Positions 8,540 to 16,582 of a stretch of 64,000 nt of DNA are shown here, piece by piece. Made by a program: the position numbers and the translations under genes. The first letter of the stretch is position 1, and each line of letters begins with the position of its first letter. The notes beneath the pieces are model-generated. The model was not told the DNA's origin. It saw nothing but the letters and a program-made list of their open reading frames with translations, and searched no databases. This DNA comes from Euryarchaeota archaeon UBA439 (lineage in GTDB: Archaea > Thermoplasmatota > Poseidoniia > Poseidoniales > Thalassarchaeaceae), in the NCBI GenBank assembly GCA_002497245.1, contig DANB01000011.1:62420-126419 (forward strand), given 5' to 3'.

Positions 8540-9376
8540 TTATTTACCGAGCCATTTAGGAGATTCACGATTTAGGAAAGCATTCACACCTATTTCTTTG
8601 TCTTCAGTGTCAAATAAAGCCACAAATTCAGACCTCTCCATACGTACACCTTCACTAAAAGGTAGATCAAGAGACGCCCTTACTGCACGTTTTGCAACTT
8701 TTGTAGTATAGGGGGACTTTTTGGCAATATTTTCTGCCAATTTCATAGTAGTTTCTTTAAGATCTTCAGGAGTTGTTACTGAATTGATTAAACCACAAGA
8801 AAGTGCTTTTTCAGAATCAATCATATCTCCTGTAAGGACCATTTCTAGTGCCTTCCCATATCCAATTAATCTACATAATCTCTGAGTGCCTCCACCACCT
8901 GGAATTAAACCTAGATTTATCTCAGGGGTCCCAAATTTCGACCTATTAGAGGCAATTCTGATATCGCAAGAAAGTGCTAATTCAGTACCTCCTCCCAAAG
9001 CAAATCCATCAATCATAGCTATGGTTGGTTTGGAAAGATTCCATACTTTTTCCCATGCATTATCTTCAAAGAAGGGTCTGACATCATCTGAATTTTTACC
9101 AACAAATTCGGAAATATCTGCGCCTGCAGCGAAGGAATGTGGTTTCGGTTTCTTACCATCTAGAGGTGGATTTGGTGGAGCACCTGTGATAATAATAACT
9201 CTAATTAAATCATTATATTCAGCCAAATCACAGGCTTCTTTCAATGCTTTATGAGAATCAGAATTTAACGAGTTTAATTTATCAGGTCGATTTAAGGTCC
9301 AAACAGATACAAGCCCTCCCTCTGGAAAAGTACCTTCAATCGGAATGTTTTCTATTAGCAGGGTATCATCATTCAT
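8540..9376 (-). CDS. Enoyl-CoA hydratase (crotonase family)
   Basis: The third crotonase of the block, 278 residues. Both catalytic glutamates are present: E132 in LGGGTELALSCDIRIA and E152 in TPEINLGLIPGGGGTQR. It is therefore expected to be a hydratase, not an isomerase. SFAAGADISEF (81-91) forms the oxyanion loop. A lysine- and proline-rich insertion of about 12 residues (PPNPPLDGKKPKPH) precedes it, which is longer than usual. It lies 14 bases from the end of the convergent aldehyde dehydrogenase. A GTATATTC element upstream on the same strand may be its promoter. Its substrate is likely a different chain length or intermediate from that of the enzyme at 2400-3260. Confidence 0.9.
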   Translation of the reverse strand: MNDDTLLIENIPIEGTFPEGGLVSVWTLNRPDKLNSLNSDSHKALKEACDLAEYNDLIRVIIITGAPPNPPLDGKKPKPHSFAAGADISEFVGKNSDDVRPFFEDNAWEKVWNLSKPTIAMIDGFALGGGTELALSCDIRIASNRSKFGTPEINLGLIPGGGGTQRLCRLIGYGKALEMVLTGDMIDSEKALSCGLINSVTTPEDLKETTMKLAENIAKKSPYTTKVAKRAVRASLDLPFSEGVRMERSEFVALFDTEDKEIGVNAFLNRESPKWLGK

Positions 9377-9423
9377 ACTTTACCGAAGAAGAACGAATGT
9401 TTGAATATACGGTTAACCCAATT

Positions 9424-10371
9424 TCATTCTTTTTCTAACTCAGGAGGAGAAATAGGAGGGAAACCCGGAGGAGGAGGCATAGGAGGAAGCCCAGGAGGAG
9501 GAGGCATAGGAGGAAGTCCAGGTGGAGATGGAATTTCATTATTTATTAGTAAAGTATCTGACTCTATTTTCTCATCTGTTTGACTTCTACTCTCTACAAC
9601 TAGAGGGATAGTTAATTTCAATATTCTTGTATTATCTATCCTTACATAAGATACACCAAGAGGCTTGGAATCATCATATTCTTCAGATTCTTCAAGTATT
9701 GTAAGTCCATGATTTGGATCATCCAATAAACTAGCAAGATCTTCACCATCTTCAACTTCAGTCCATAAACGAGCTTTTGCGGCTCTTCTTTCAGCTAAGG
9801 CCATTCTTCTCTTCCTCTCCAAACTCGAACGGATTTCTGCTTGTCTGGACCTTCGCTGATCAACAAAATCTTCTATTTCAGATTCCATCTCCGATTGAGC
9901 ATCAGAAGTAATAACTAACTTTTTAGCAAGTTTAGTACCATCTGCAGCTTCTACATTGCCTAGAGGAAGAGGGGGCATGGGAGGTGGCACATCTTCGGTA
10001 TTCTCTACAATAAGAGATTCTGCGGATGGTACTGGCATAGGAGGTAATGGTGGCGGACTGAAATTTCTTTTTTTGCGACTACGCTCAAGTTTATCTTCAT
10101 TCTCTAAATTAACAACTTCTAATTCTTCTACAGTGTTGATTGGAATATTTGGAATTTCTGTCTTTTCAATTATAGGCTCATTATCAATGATTTTAGGAGG
10201 TGGAGAAACCAGTTTTTGATTACCAGTAAACATCAATATCGCCAATATAGACAATAGAACAACTCCTCCTGCTACAGAAGAAATTAAGTCCAGCCTTCCT
10301 TGAAAAATAAAAAACAAAATAAAACCGAAAAATAAAGAAAACCAACCAGTTATTCTAATTAAAGACGGCAT
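9424..10371 (-). CDS. Membrane-anchored proline-rich protein of unknown function
   Basis: About 315 residues from the ATG at 10371 (MPSLIRITGW). This start is chosen because GATGAT precedes it and it avoids overlap with the ITPase gene. Two membrane segments near the N-terminus (about 8-25 and 30-48) are followed by a long, charged, low-complexity cytoplasmic or external region. This includes an Arg/Glu-rich helix (RQAEIRSSLERKRRMALAERR) and several proline-rich stretches. The C-terminus ends in near-perfect repeats of PPGLPPMPPP. No enzyme domain is recognised. Such polyproline tails often bind partners, but none is evident. It is the last gene of a leftward run with ITPase and Bud32. Confidence 0.75.
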   Translation of the reverse strand: MPSLIRITGWFSLFFGFILFFIFQGRLDLISSVAGGVVLLSILAILMFTGNQKLVSPPPKIIDNEPIIEKTEIPNIPINTVEELEVVNLENEDKLERSRKKRNFSPPPLPPMPVPSAESLIVENTEDVPPPMPPLPLGNVEAADGTKLAKKLVITSDAQSEMESEIEDFVDQRRSRQAEIRSSLERKRRMALAERRAAKARLWTEVEDGEDLASLLDDPNHGLTILEESEEYDDSKPLGVSYVRIDNTRILKLTIPLVVESRSQTDEKIESDTLLINNEIPSPPGLPPMPPPPGLPPMPPPPGFPPISPPELEKE

Positions 10372-10402
10372 AATATCATCTCTGCGAGTGGGGGCCCTAT
10401 CT

Positions 10403-10996
10403 TCACTTTGACGGAGGTTTGAGCTCTTCATAAAGAATCCTTAGAGACTTCCCTCTGTGTGATTTAGATGCTTTTTCATTTTCGGATATTTCACCAAAAG
10501 TACGACCATCGCCGGATTCAGGGATAAATATTGGATCAAAACCAAAGCCGTTTGTACCTTTAATCTGAGTTGAAATACTACCAGAACAAACGCCTAATGC
10601 ACGAAAATATTCTCCGTTTTTATATAAAATCGAGTAGGCACGGAATTCAGCATTACGATTAGACTTGTCAGCAAGAAGATTGATAATTCCCTCATTTCCG
10701 ATAGTTTTTGAGATATAAGATGAATAAACTCCAGGGAAATCATTCAAAGATTCAATAAATAAGCCTGAGTCTTCAACTAACAAAGCATGATTTTCGAACT
10801 CAGTTTCGGAAATTAATTCTAAAGCTTGTTGAATTTTAAGTTCGGAAACATCAGATATCGAAGAAGATTGGGGTTCTATAAATTCTGGAGGCAGGCCATT
10901 TACAAGAAACTGTTCAACTTCATATCCTAAGTTAGATAGTATCGCATTTGCCTCAATGACTTTATTTCGATTACTAGTAAGAAAAAGTACCTTCAT
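10403..10996 (-). CDS. dITP/XTP pyrophosphatase (RdgB/HAM1, ITPase)
   Basis: A house-cleaning nucleotidase that hydrolyses dITP, ITP and XTP to the monophosphate and pyrophosphate, keeping deaminated purines out of DNA and RNA. About 197 residues. LTSNRNKVIEAN near the N-terminus, LLVEDSGLFIESLNDFPGVYSSY in the middle and GFGFDPIFIPE followed by KASKSHRGKSLR are the family signatures. The ATG at 10996 follows AGTGAT, while the GTG nine bases earlier is less likely. Bud32 starts upstream on the same strand with its stop only about 15 bases away. The ITPase-Bud32 pairing recurs in euryarchaea, which supports both calls. Confidence 0.94.
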   Translation of the reverse strand: MKVLFLTSNRNKVIEANAILSNLGYEVEQFLVNGLPPEFIEPQSSSISDVSELKIQQALELISETEFENHALLVEDSGLFIESLNDFPGVYSSYISKTIGNEGIINLLADKSNRNAEFRAYSILYKNGEYFRALGVCSGSISTQIKGTNGFGFDPIFIPESGDGRTFGEISENEKASKSHRGKSLRILYEELKPPSK

Positions 10997-11011
10997 AAAA
11001 ATCACTAACTT

Positions 11012-11692
11012 CTAAGCATGATACCTTACTCTTCCTCTAATGGAGTTGAATCTTTCAATGACATCTGATCCTGAAGGAGTAAAATCATTAGAAGAATTAG
11101 AAAGATATCCCTCAATCATTGATTCAATTGCATTATTCTCTTCATAGTGACTTGCATTGAGGCATTCGTGTAAAACTTGTAAATCAAGTCCCAAATGTTC
11201 AATCTCAGGTGAAATCTTAGAAAGGCCAAAATCAATTATTGTTAAGTCTCCATCATCGCTAATAATCACATTATGTGTAGTTAAATCACCATGGGATATC
11301 CCTAATTCATGTAATTGACGAATTAAACCGCCGAATTTTTTAATTTGTTTGTTATCGGATTTACCATTCAATAAAGATTCGTACAAAGTTACGCCTTCTA
11401 CTTCGGATAAAATAATCCAACCTTCATCTATATCAACATCAAATAAGGAAGGAGAAGATATCTCTGTAGAATGTAGTTTTGTTAATACTCTAACTTCTAC
11501 AGATAATCTTTGACGTGTTAATCTTCTATCTAAATCGGGATGACGATATGAACGAAGATTGCGTTTCTTTAAAATTGCCTTATCACCCATCCAATATCCC
11601 GAAAATACCGTGGCTTCAGCCCCCTGATGAATCATTTTGGAAGTTTTCCATAATGGCACAGACTCATCATCCATGTGTACCGGAGGTGACAT
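11012..11692 (-). CDS. Bud32 atypical kinase of the KEOPS complex
   Basis: Bud32 is a small RIO-like kinase/ATPase. With Kae1, Cgi121 and Pcc1 it makes the threonylcarbamoyl adenosine modification at position 37 of ANN-decoding tRNAs. Starting at MSPPVHMDDES (226 residues), the protein has IHQGAEATVF as the nucleotide loop and AILKKR with the conserved lysine. The catalytic loop is HGDLTTHNVI and the metal-binding motif IIDFGLS. A basic C-terminal tail ends in RVRYHA, which fits the family's C-terminal arginine requirement. Kae1 is not fused to it, and none is in the window. The longer frame overlaps the divergent nadA and has no family match. A GTTTAA element upstream could be the TATA box. 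Confidence 0.93.
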   Translation of the reverse strand: MSPPVHMDDESVPLWKTSKMIHQGAEATVFSGYWMGDKAILKKRNLRSYRHPDLDRRLTRQRLSVEVRVLTKLHSTEISSPSLFDVDIDEGWIILSEVEGVTLYESLLNGKSDNKQIKKFGGLIRQLHELGISHGDLTTHNVIISDDGDLTIIDFGLSKISPEIEHLGLDLQVLHECLNASHYEENNAIESMIEGYLSNSSNDFTPSGSDVIERFNSIRGRVRYHA

Positions 11693-11732
11693 ACCTTGAA
11701 AGAGGTTAAACCTGACCAATGAGTGAAACCAC

Positions 11733-12821
11733 ATGTCTATGGGCCTACCAAATATGCCTAGAAACCAAGAAAAGGTAATGCCTAGGCTATATTCAGAAGA
11801 GAGAATTGAAGAAGAAGCAAAGAGGCTTTTAAATGCAATAAAACAACCAGAAAGGTGGACTCTAGAACACTGCAAATCAATAGCCGCATATACTTTAGAA
11901 ATTAATGAATTAAAAAAACAAAAAGATGTTTATCTAATCGCTCATTCTTATCAAACACCGGATATTATCTACGGAGTAGCAGATGAAGTTTCGGATAGTT
12001 ATTCTCTCTCTAAATCTGCTAGAGATGCTAAACAGCAGATAATTCTTTTCTCTAGTGTGAGATTTATGGCAGAAACTGCAAAAATACTCAGTCCGGACAA
12101 ATTAGTAATACACCCATCGCCTGAAGCTGGTTGCTCATTATCAGAAAGTATTACTGCAGAAGATGTCAAAAAATTGAGAAGAAAATATCCAGGAGTGCCA
12201 GTAGCTTGTTACATTAATACTACAGCGGAAGTTAAAGCCGAAGTGGACGTATGTGTAACCAGTAGCAACTATCTGAAAATATGTGAAAATCTGCCCGGAG
12301 ATAAATTAATCTTTGTACCAGATAGATTTATGGGTGAGCACTTACAAAAATCACTAGCCGGAAAGAAAGAAGTTGTTATTTATGATGGAGAATGTGAAGT
12401 TCATGCATTATTTACCGGAGAGAAAATCCTTTCTTGGAGAGAAAGAGCAGATAAGGCAGGAATTGATCTTCAAGTTCTAAGTCATCCTGAATGTTCTGCT
12501 GACGTATTAGAAGAAAGTGATTTCATAGGCAGTAGTGAAGTCTTAATCAAAGAATCAATTAGATTAGGTAAGGAAGGAAAAAATAACATCATGCTGATTA
12601 CCGAATGTGGAACTGCGGACAGAGTATTGGCAGAAACCAATGATGAATTGAATATTATTGGAACATGTGTAATGTGTAAACATATGAAAACAACACTTCT
12701 AGAAGACATACTCCAATCATTGAGAAGCCCCAGAGATGATCAAATAATTCAATTAGAAGAGGAAGTTATTGAAAGGGCGAAATTTTCTCTTGATGAGATG
12801 TTCAGATATGCTGAAGCCTAG
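11733..12821 (+). CDS. nadA: Quinolinate synthase NadA
   Basis: NadA condenses iminoaspartate with dihydroxyacetone phosphate to form quinolinate in de novo NAD synthesis, using an oxygen-sensitive [4Fe-4S] cluster. The likely cluster cysteines are C134 in PEAGCSLSES, C221 in YDGECEVH and C315 in CKHMK. Other family blocks are YLIAHSYQTPDIIYGVADEVSDSY, CYINTTAEVKAE and SHPEC. Length is 362 residues from the first ATG; a second start at 11778 (MPRLYSEERI) has an AAAGG before it and may be the true one. The gene is divergent from Bud32 and shares overlapping stop codons with the convergent PAP2 gene. nadB and nadC are not in the window. Confidence 0.94.
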   Translation: MSMGLPNMPRNQEKVMPRLYSEERIEEEAKRLLNAIKQPERWTLEHCKSIAAYTLEINELKKQKDVYLIAHSYQTPDIIYGVADEVSDSYSLSKSARDAKQQIILFSSVRFMAETAKILSPDKLVIHPSPEAGCSLSESITAEDVKKLRRKYPGVPVACYINTTAEVKAEVDVCVTSSNYLKICENLPGDKLIFVPDRFMGEHLQKSLAGKKEVVIYDGECEVHALFTGEKILSWRERADKAGIDLQVLSHPECSADVLEESDFIGSSEVLIKESIRLGKEGKNNIMLITECGTADRVLAETNDELNIIGTCVMCKHMKTTLLEDILQSLRSPRDDQIIQLEEEVIERAKFSLDEMFRYAEA

Positions 12822-14911
12822 TTACTTACTCTTTTCTCAATAGCTGCTTGATGAGATAATAGCAGCAATAATGGAATCAACATCAATATTGCTGATTGTA
12901 ATACAACAGAGGAATACTCTTCAAAGGTCTTTTCAAGAGAATATATCACTAGCTCTGAGTCTCCATTTTCATCAATCTCAATCCATGTTACACCATTATC
13001 AAGTACATGAGGATTTTCTTGATCTAAATCATCAAGAGTAATCTGAATACGGCCATTATTGTCATCAATATGCCATAAGAATACTTCTCTGTTAAAATTT
13101 TCAGGGTCTAAATTTATAGGAGGGGAAGTAATTGGTCGCTGTAAAAATGCAATATAATTTCCTTCAATGCTGGGAGATTCTGATGGCCATAGAGGATTAG
13201 AAATCATTTCTTGATTTCCCGTTAAAGCATCTACTAAGATTAAACGATTGAGAGGACCTACATCAACTAAAACAACTATCAAACTTCCTTCCATTTCAAT
13301 ATCAATAATTGTTGAGTTATTATAATCTACTGGAATCTCATATATTCTTTCAAGATATTCATCATTAAGCTCATTCGAGAAATTTTCAATTAAAATATTA
13401 ATCTCAATCCCTGGATTAAATGGTGTTGTGACGTTAATAATTGGGCCATTAGTCGTATTATATGCGGAAGCAAATAATTGTCCTGAGCCTTCAATTGCAG
13501 TTAAACCTTGGATGTTATCGGAAGAAATTAATTCTTCGTCTAGAACATTTATTATTTCCATTGTATTATTCTTGACTATGACTAAACATGGTTGACCTTG
13601 ATTGTTCTCAATAATAGAAACTCTATCTAATTCACCATTATTCGTGAGACTAAATATAGGCTCAAAAACTTCAATAGATGAATTGTTTAGTTGGAAAAAA
13701 TCTAAGTTTGATCCATCAAAAAGTATGAGATTATTATTTGATAACTCAATTTGAGGAGGAGATGTCCAATTATTTCCTTCAATAATTGCCTCTTTCTCAG
13801 TACTTACATTCCATAACTTGATTGTTATTTCATCGTCAATATCCTCAACTCCGACTACCCATCCCTCTGAACCAGCGGCATTTGTTGGATTGACGCCCTC
13901 AATCGGGAAATCTTGATGAGTTGCGTCCCACAATAACACTCCACCTGTTAAAAGTAATACTGCGGCAATAAATGCTTTTGTTTGACTGGAACTAGGTTTT
14001 TGTATAGGTTGGAAGAATTTTTTAGTAATAATCCAGGACTCAGAGAACCATTTCTTGGGATTATCAATTGCTCGAGCTAATCTTCTTGAAAACAATCTTT
14101 CATCAGCGAATTGCCAGATTGGAGTATGTGTCTTAGCCGTAATTTCAACAGCAAACATAGCAACAATAATTCCGCCAATAATGTCCGAAACCCAATGAAT
14201 ACCGAGATAGATTATTGTAAAAGCAGTTATTACAATAAAAAGTAGCAGTAACCTCCTATATCTTAACCATCGTTCATCGGAATCCCATCTTTCCATAGTT
14301 AACCAAATTGCAAAAGGAAGTCCAATATGTAAGCTAGGCATACCATTAGTGAAGGGGTCAATCTGTATGAACCAGTTATGAATCTCTGGAGTTAAATCAT
14401 AAGCTATTGTTTCCATCTCAGGGATATAATTTCCTGTAACTCTGACATTAAAAAATAAATAGAATGGTATAGCTAAAATATAGACCCAAAACATTGACAG
14501 AGATACTCTATCTGCCATATATCTATCATCAAAAAATATTGGATATATGAAAGAAGAAAAAGTTACAGCCATAAATCCCATAACATAGAAATGTGTTAAA
14601 CTAAAAGACAATAAAGAATTATTCAATGAATCTTGTACCCACCAAACAATATCTCCTTCAATCGCATAAATATAGGGTGTCATATCCAATTGAGTATTAG
14701 CCATTAAAATTCTATCTAACTGATCTAGCAAATCTTTCCATAAATAAACAGAAAAAACTACTATCATGTGGGCCCAGTATCTTCTAAACATATCAATGAA
14801 ACCGGAAATTCGAATTTTAGCATAATCTGGCTTAAAAAATGGCATTAAAGAAAGACTAATTATGATAGCTCCAGTAATCCAAGTAAGATAAATTCCACTC
14901 GCCACAGCCAT
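12818..14911 (-). CDS. PAP2-family membrane phosphatase/transferase with large C-terminal beta-rich domain
   Basis: The first 330 residues form a multi-pass membrane enzyme of the PAP2 / inositol phosphorylceramide synthase-like family. GMPSLHIGLP carries H195 and YLGIHWVSDIIGG carries H239 and D243, the catalytic set. The protein should hydrolyse or transfer a lipid phosphate at the membrane. A membrane segment near 315-330 then leads to about 340 residues of Asn/Ile/Glu-rich sequence, probably beta strands (a propeller-like domain is possible). The protein ends in a last membrane helix near 670-690. This two-part layout makes 697 residues, much longer than a usual PAP2 protein. Its stop overlaps the nadA stop. 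Confidence 0.82.
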   Translation of the reverse strand: MAVASGIYLTWITGAIIISLSLMPFFKPDYAKIRISGFIDMFRRYWAHMIVVFSVYLWKDLLDQLDRILMANTQLDMTPYIYAIEGDIVWWVQDSLNNSLLSFSLTHFYVMGFMAVTFSSFIYPIFFDDRYMADRVSLSMFWVYILAIPFYLFFNVRVTGNYIPEMETIAYDLTPEIHNWFIQIDPFTNGMPSLHIGLPFAIWLTMERWDSDERWLRYRRLLLLFIVITAFTIIYLGIHWVSDIIGGIIVAMFAVEITAKTHTPIWQFADERLFSRRLARAIDNPKKWFSESWIITKKFFQPIQKPSSSQTKAFIAAVLLLTGGVLLWDATHQDFPIEGVNPTNAAGSEGWVVGVEDIDDEITIKLWNVSTEKEAIIEGNNWTSPPQIELSNNNLILFDGSNLDFFQLNNSSIEVFEPIFSLTNNGELDRVSIIENNQGQPCLVIVKNNTMEIINVLDEELISSDNIQGLTAIEGSGQLFASAYNTTNGPIINVTTPFNPGIEINILIENFSNELNDEYLERIYEIPVDYNNSTIIDIEMEGSLIVVLVDVGPLNRLILVDALTGNQEMISNPLWPSESPSIEGNYIAFLQRPITSPPINLDPENFNREVFLWHIDDNNGRIQITLDDLDQENPHVLDNGVTWIEIDENGDSELVIYSLEKTFEEYSSVVLQSAILMLIPLLLLLSHQAAIEKRVSN

Positions 14912-14973
14912 ATTATCAATATGACTCGGAAAGACTACACGTCATGAAACTGACCCTTCTATGAAATAATCAT

Positions 14974-15987
14974 TTATGATATTCGAACTGTTGGACTGCT
15001 AGGAAGTTCTAATGATTCAACTACTTTTTCAACGATTTTATCAAAGGCCTCCGCGGTTGCTCCATCAGGCTCTGCTAATATTCGATGGACACCGTCATCC
15101 CCTCCTCTAACAATTCCTGGATCAAAGGGGAGAGATCCCAAAAACGGCACTGAAAGGTTTTCTGCAGCATCTGAACCACCGCCACTTTTGAAAACATCCA
15201 ATGTGATTGACCATTTACCCTCAGAATCGGAAACTGTCTCTATCATATTACCAGTTGGACCTTTCACTGAAACTTTGGTTTCAGGGTTGGTTACTCCATC
15301 AATAGTATAACCACTCATGTTTTCTACCACTCCTATTATAGGAATCGAGATAGTTTTAGCAAAATTAATTGATTTTCTGCTATCTAGTAATGCTACTTCT
15401 TGAGGAGTAGTTACAATAACAACTCCATCAATTGTTGGTAGACTTTGAGAAACGGTAAGGGGCTCATCACTAGTTCCGGGAGGAAAATCAATTATTAATG
15501 CATCAAGTTGACCCCATTCAACGTCTCCAATAAATTGATTTATTGCACCCAATTTTATTGGACCACGCCAAATTACAGGCTTATCAGGATCTTCAATTAA
15601 AAATGCCATGGAAATAACCTTAATTCCATGTGAACCTATAGCTGGATGGATTCTGCCATTTTCGACATGTAAATCTGAACCTTCCAAACCTAGCATTTTT
15701 GGAACATTTGGGCCAGTAATATCAATATCCATTATTCCGACTTTCTTACCCCTACGAGCTAAAGAAAGAGCCAAACCAGTAGCAACTGTAGACTTACCAA
15801 CTCCTCCTTTACCAGATAAAACCATTATCTTATGCTTAATATCTTGGTCTATTTTATTGATACGTAACTTCCTCTGCATTTGTTGATAAGCTTGTTCCAT
15901 CTGAGCTTTTTGTTCAGTTGATGCCTCAGACTTCTCTTCTTTCTGTTCTGATTTGCCATGATGATGGCGAACCGGAGGTTCTGACAT
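14974..15987 (-). CDS. Mrp/NBP35-family P-loop ATPase lacking the cysteine motif
   Basis: The P-loop (MVLSGKGGVGKST, about 55-67), DIDITGPNVPKMLG, PVIWRGP, IDFPPGTSDEPL and TTPQEVALLDSRKS place this in the Mrp/ApbC/NBP35 family of iron-sulfur carrier ATPases. The start at MSEPPVRHHHGKS is preferred over a frame start ten codons earlier. The normal CPxC motif after ENMSGY is missing: residues about 227-265 are instead a beta-type segment (GVTNPETKVSVKGP...SEGKWSITLDV). The protein contains no cysteine at all. It may therefore act without binding a cluster, or in another role. The N-terminus is His- and Glu/Lys-rich. It is transcribed leftward, 62 bases before the PAP2 gene. Confidence 0.92.
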   Translation of the reverse strand: MSEPPVRHHHGKSEQKEEKSEASTEQKAQMEQAYQQMQRKLRINKIDQDIKHKIMVLSGKGGVGKSTVATGLALSLARRGKKVGIMDIDITGPNVPKMLGLEGSDLHVENGRIHPAIGSHGIKVISMAFLIEDPDKPVIWRGPIKLGAINQFIGDVEWGQLDALIIDFPPGTSDEPLTVSQSLPTIDGVVIVTTPQEVALLDSRKSINFAKTISIPIIGVVENMSGYTIDGVTNPETKVSVKGPTGNMIETVSDSEGKWSITLDVFKSGGGSDAAENLSVPFLGSLPFDPGIVRGGDDGVHRILAEPDGATAEAFDKIVEKVVESLELPSSPTVRIS

Positions 15988-16098
15988 GATTATTGCGTGT
16001 AGTAAACAATACTTCAACCCTAGTGATGATTAATTAAACATTAGAGTAAAATAATCTATATTAGTTTAGTTCATTAAACTTGACCTCTTCGGAATAAT

Positions 16099-16476
16099 GT
16101 GAAACTATTGTTTGTATGTGTAGGAAATACTTGCAGAAGCCAAATGGCTGAAGCGCTAGCTAAAGATATGGGATTCAAAGCACAATCCGCGGGAACACAT
16201 CCAGGAGAACAGATTGCCGTAAATGCTGTTGCTGTGATAAAAGAATTAGGAATTGAAATGAATAATCAATTTCCTAAATCTATAGAGATGATAGATACAA
16301 AAGGATACGACAAAATAATTAGTATGGGATGCGGAGTTGAATGCCCAAATCTTCCAATTTCATCGGATTGGGGATTAGATGATCCAGTAGGTCACGATAT
16401 TAATTTTTACAGGAATACTAGAGATAAAATACAATCACTATTAGAAAAATTGTCTCAAACTCAGACCGACGCTTAG
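16099..16476 (+). CDS. ArsC-type low-molecular-weight phosphatase / arsenate reductase
   Basis: A 125-residue protein with the CX5R phosphatase loop at 7-13 (VCVGNTCRSQMAEAL). Two further cysteines at about 78 and 82 (MGCGVECP) are followed by WGLDDPVG. The extra cysteines and the DDP motif match thioredoxin-coupled arsenate reductases of the LMW tyrosine phosphatase fold, where three cysteines relay the disulfide. Arsenate reduction is the best call. A protein tyrosine phosphatase role is less likely because of the C78/C82 pair. No arsenite pump or ArsR is adjacent. The gene stands alone between the Mrp-like gene and the tRNA. Confidence 0.85.
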   Translation: MKLLFVCVGNTCRSQMAEALAKDMGFKAQSAGTHPGEQIAVNAVAVIKELGIEMNNQFPKSIEMIDTKGYDKIISMGCGVECPNLPISSDWGLDDPVGHDINFYRNTRDKIQSLLEKLSQTQTDA

Positions 16477-16505
16477 AAAAGTGACTCAGGTTTCCCTCTG
16501 TTCAG

Positions 16506-16580
16506 ACGAGTGTAGTGTAGTGGTTATCACCGGGCGTTGCCAACGCCTGAACCCGGGTTCAAATCCCGGCACTCGTACCA
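16506..16580 (+). tRNA. tRNA-Gly (GCC)
   Basis: A full cloverleaf can be drawn by hand. The acceptor arms ACGAGTG and CACTCGT pair over seven bases. The D stem is GTG/CAC, and the anticodon stem GGGCG/CGCCT encloses loop TTGCCAA, giving anticodon GCC at 16539-16541. The T stem is CCGGG/CCCGG with loop TTCAAAT. The discriminator is A, and CCA is encoded at 16578-16580. No intron is present. It sits 30 bases after the ArsC gene and ends three bases before the stop of the convergent secreted protein gene. Confidence 0.96.
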
Positions 16581-16582
16581 AA

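Noticed and set aside
9450..9535. Possible direct-repeat array or CRISPR-like unit
   Set aside because: Spacing follows codons of PPxPP repeats and no spacers exist; it is part of a gene.
9401..9583. Glycine-rich plus-strand reading frame
   Set aside because: It is the antisense of the proline repeats of the real minus-strand gene.
11693..11875. N-terminal extension of Bud32 (61 residues)
   Set aside because: It overlaps divergent nadA, is hydrophobic and lacks family similarity; the later ATG is better.
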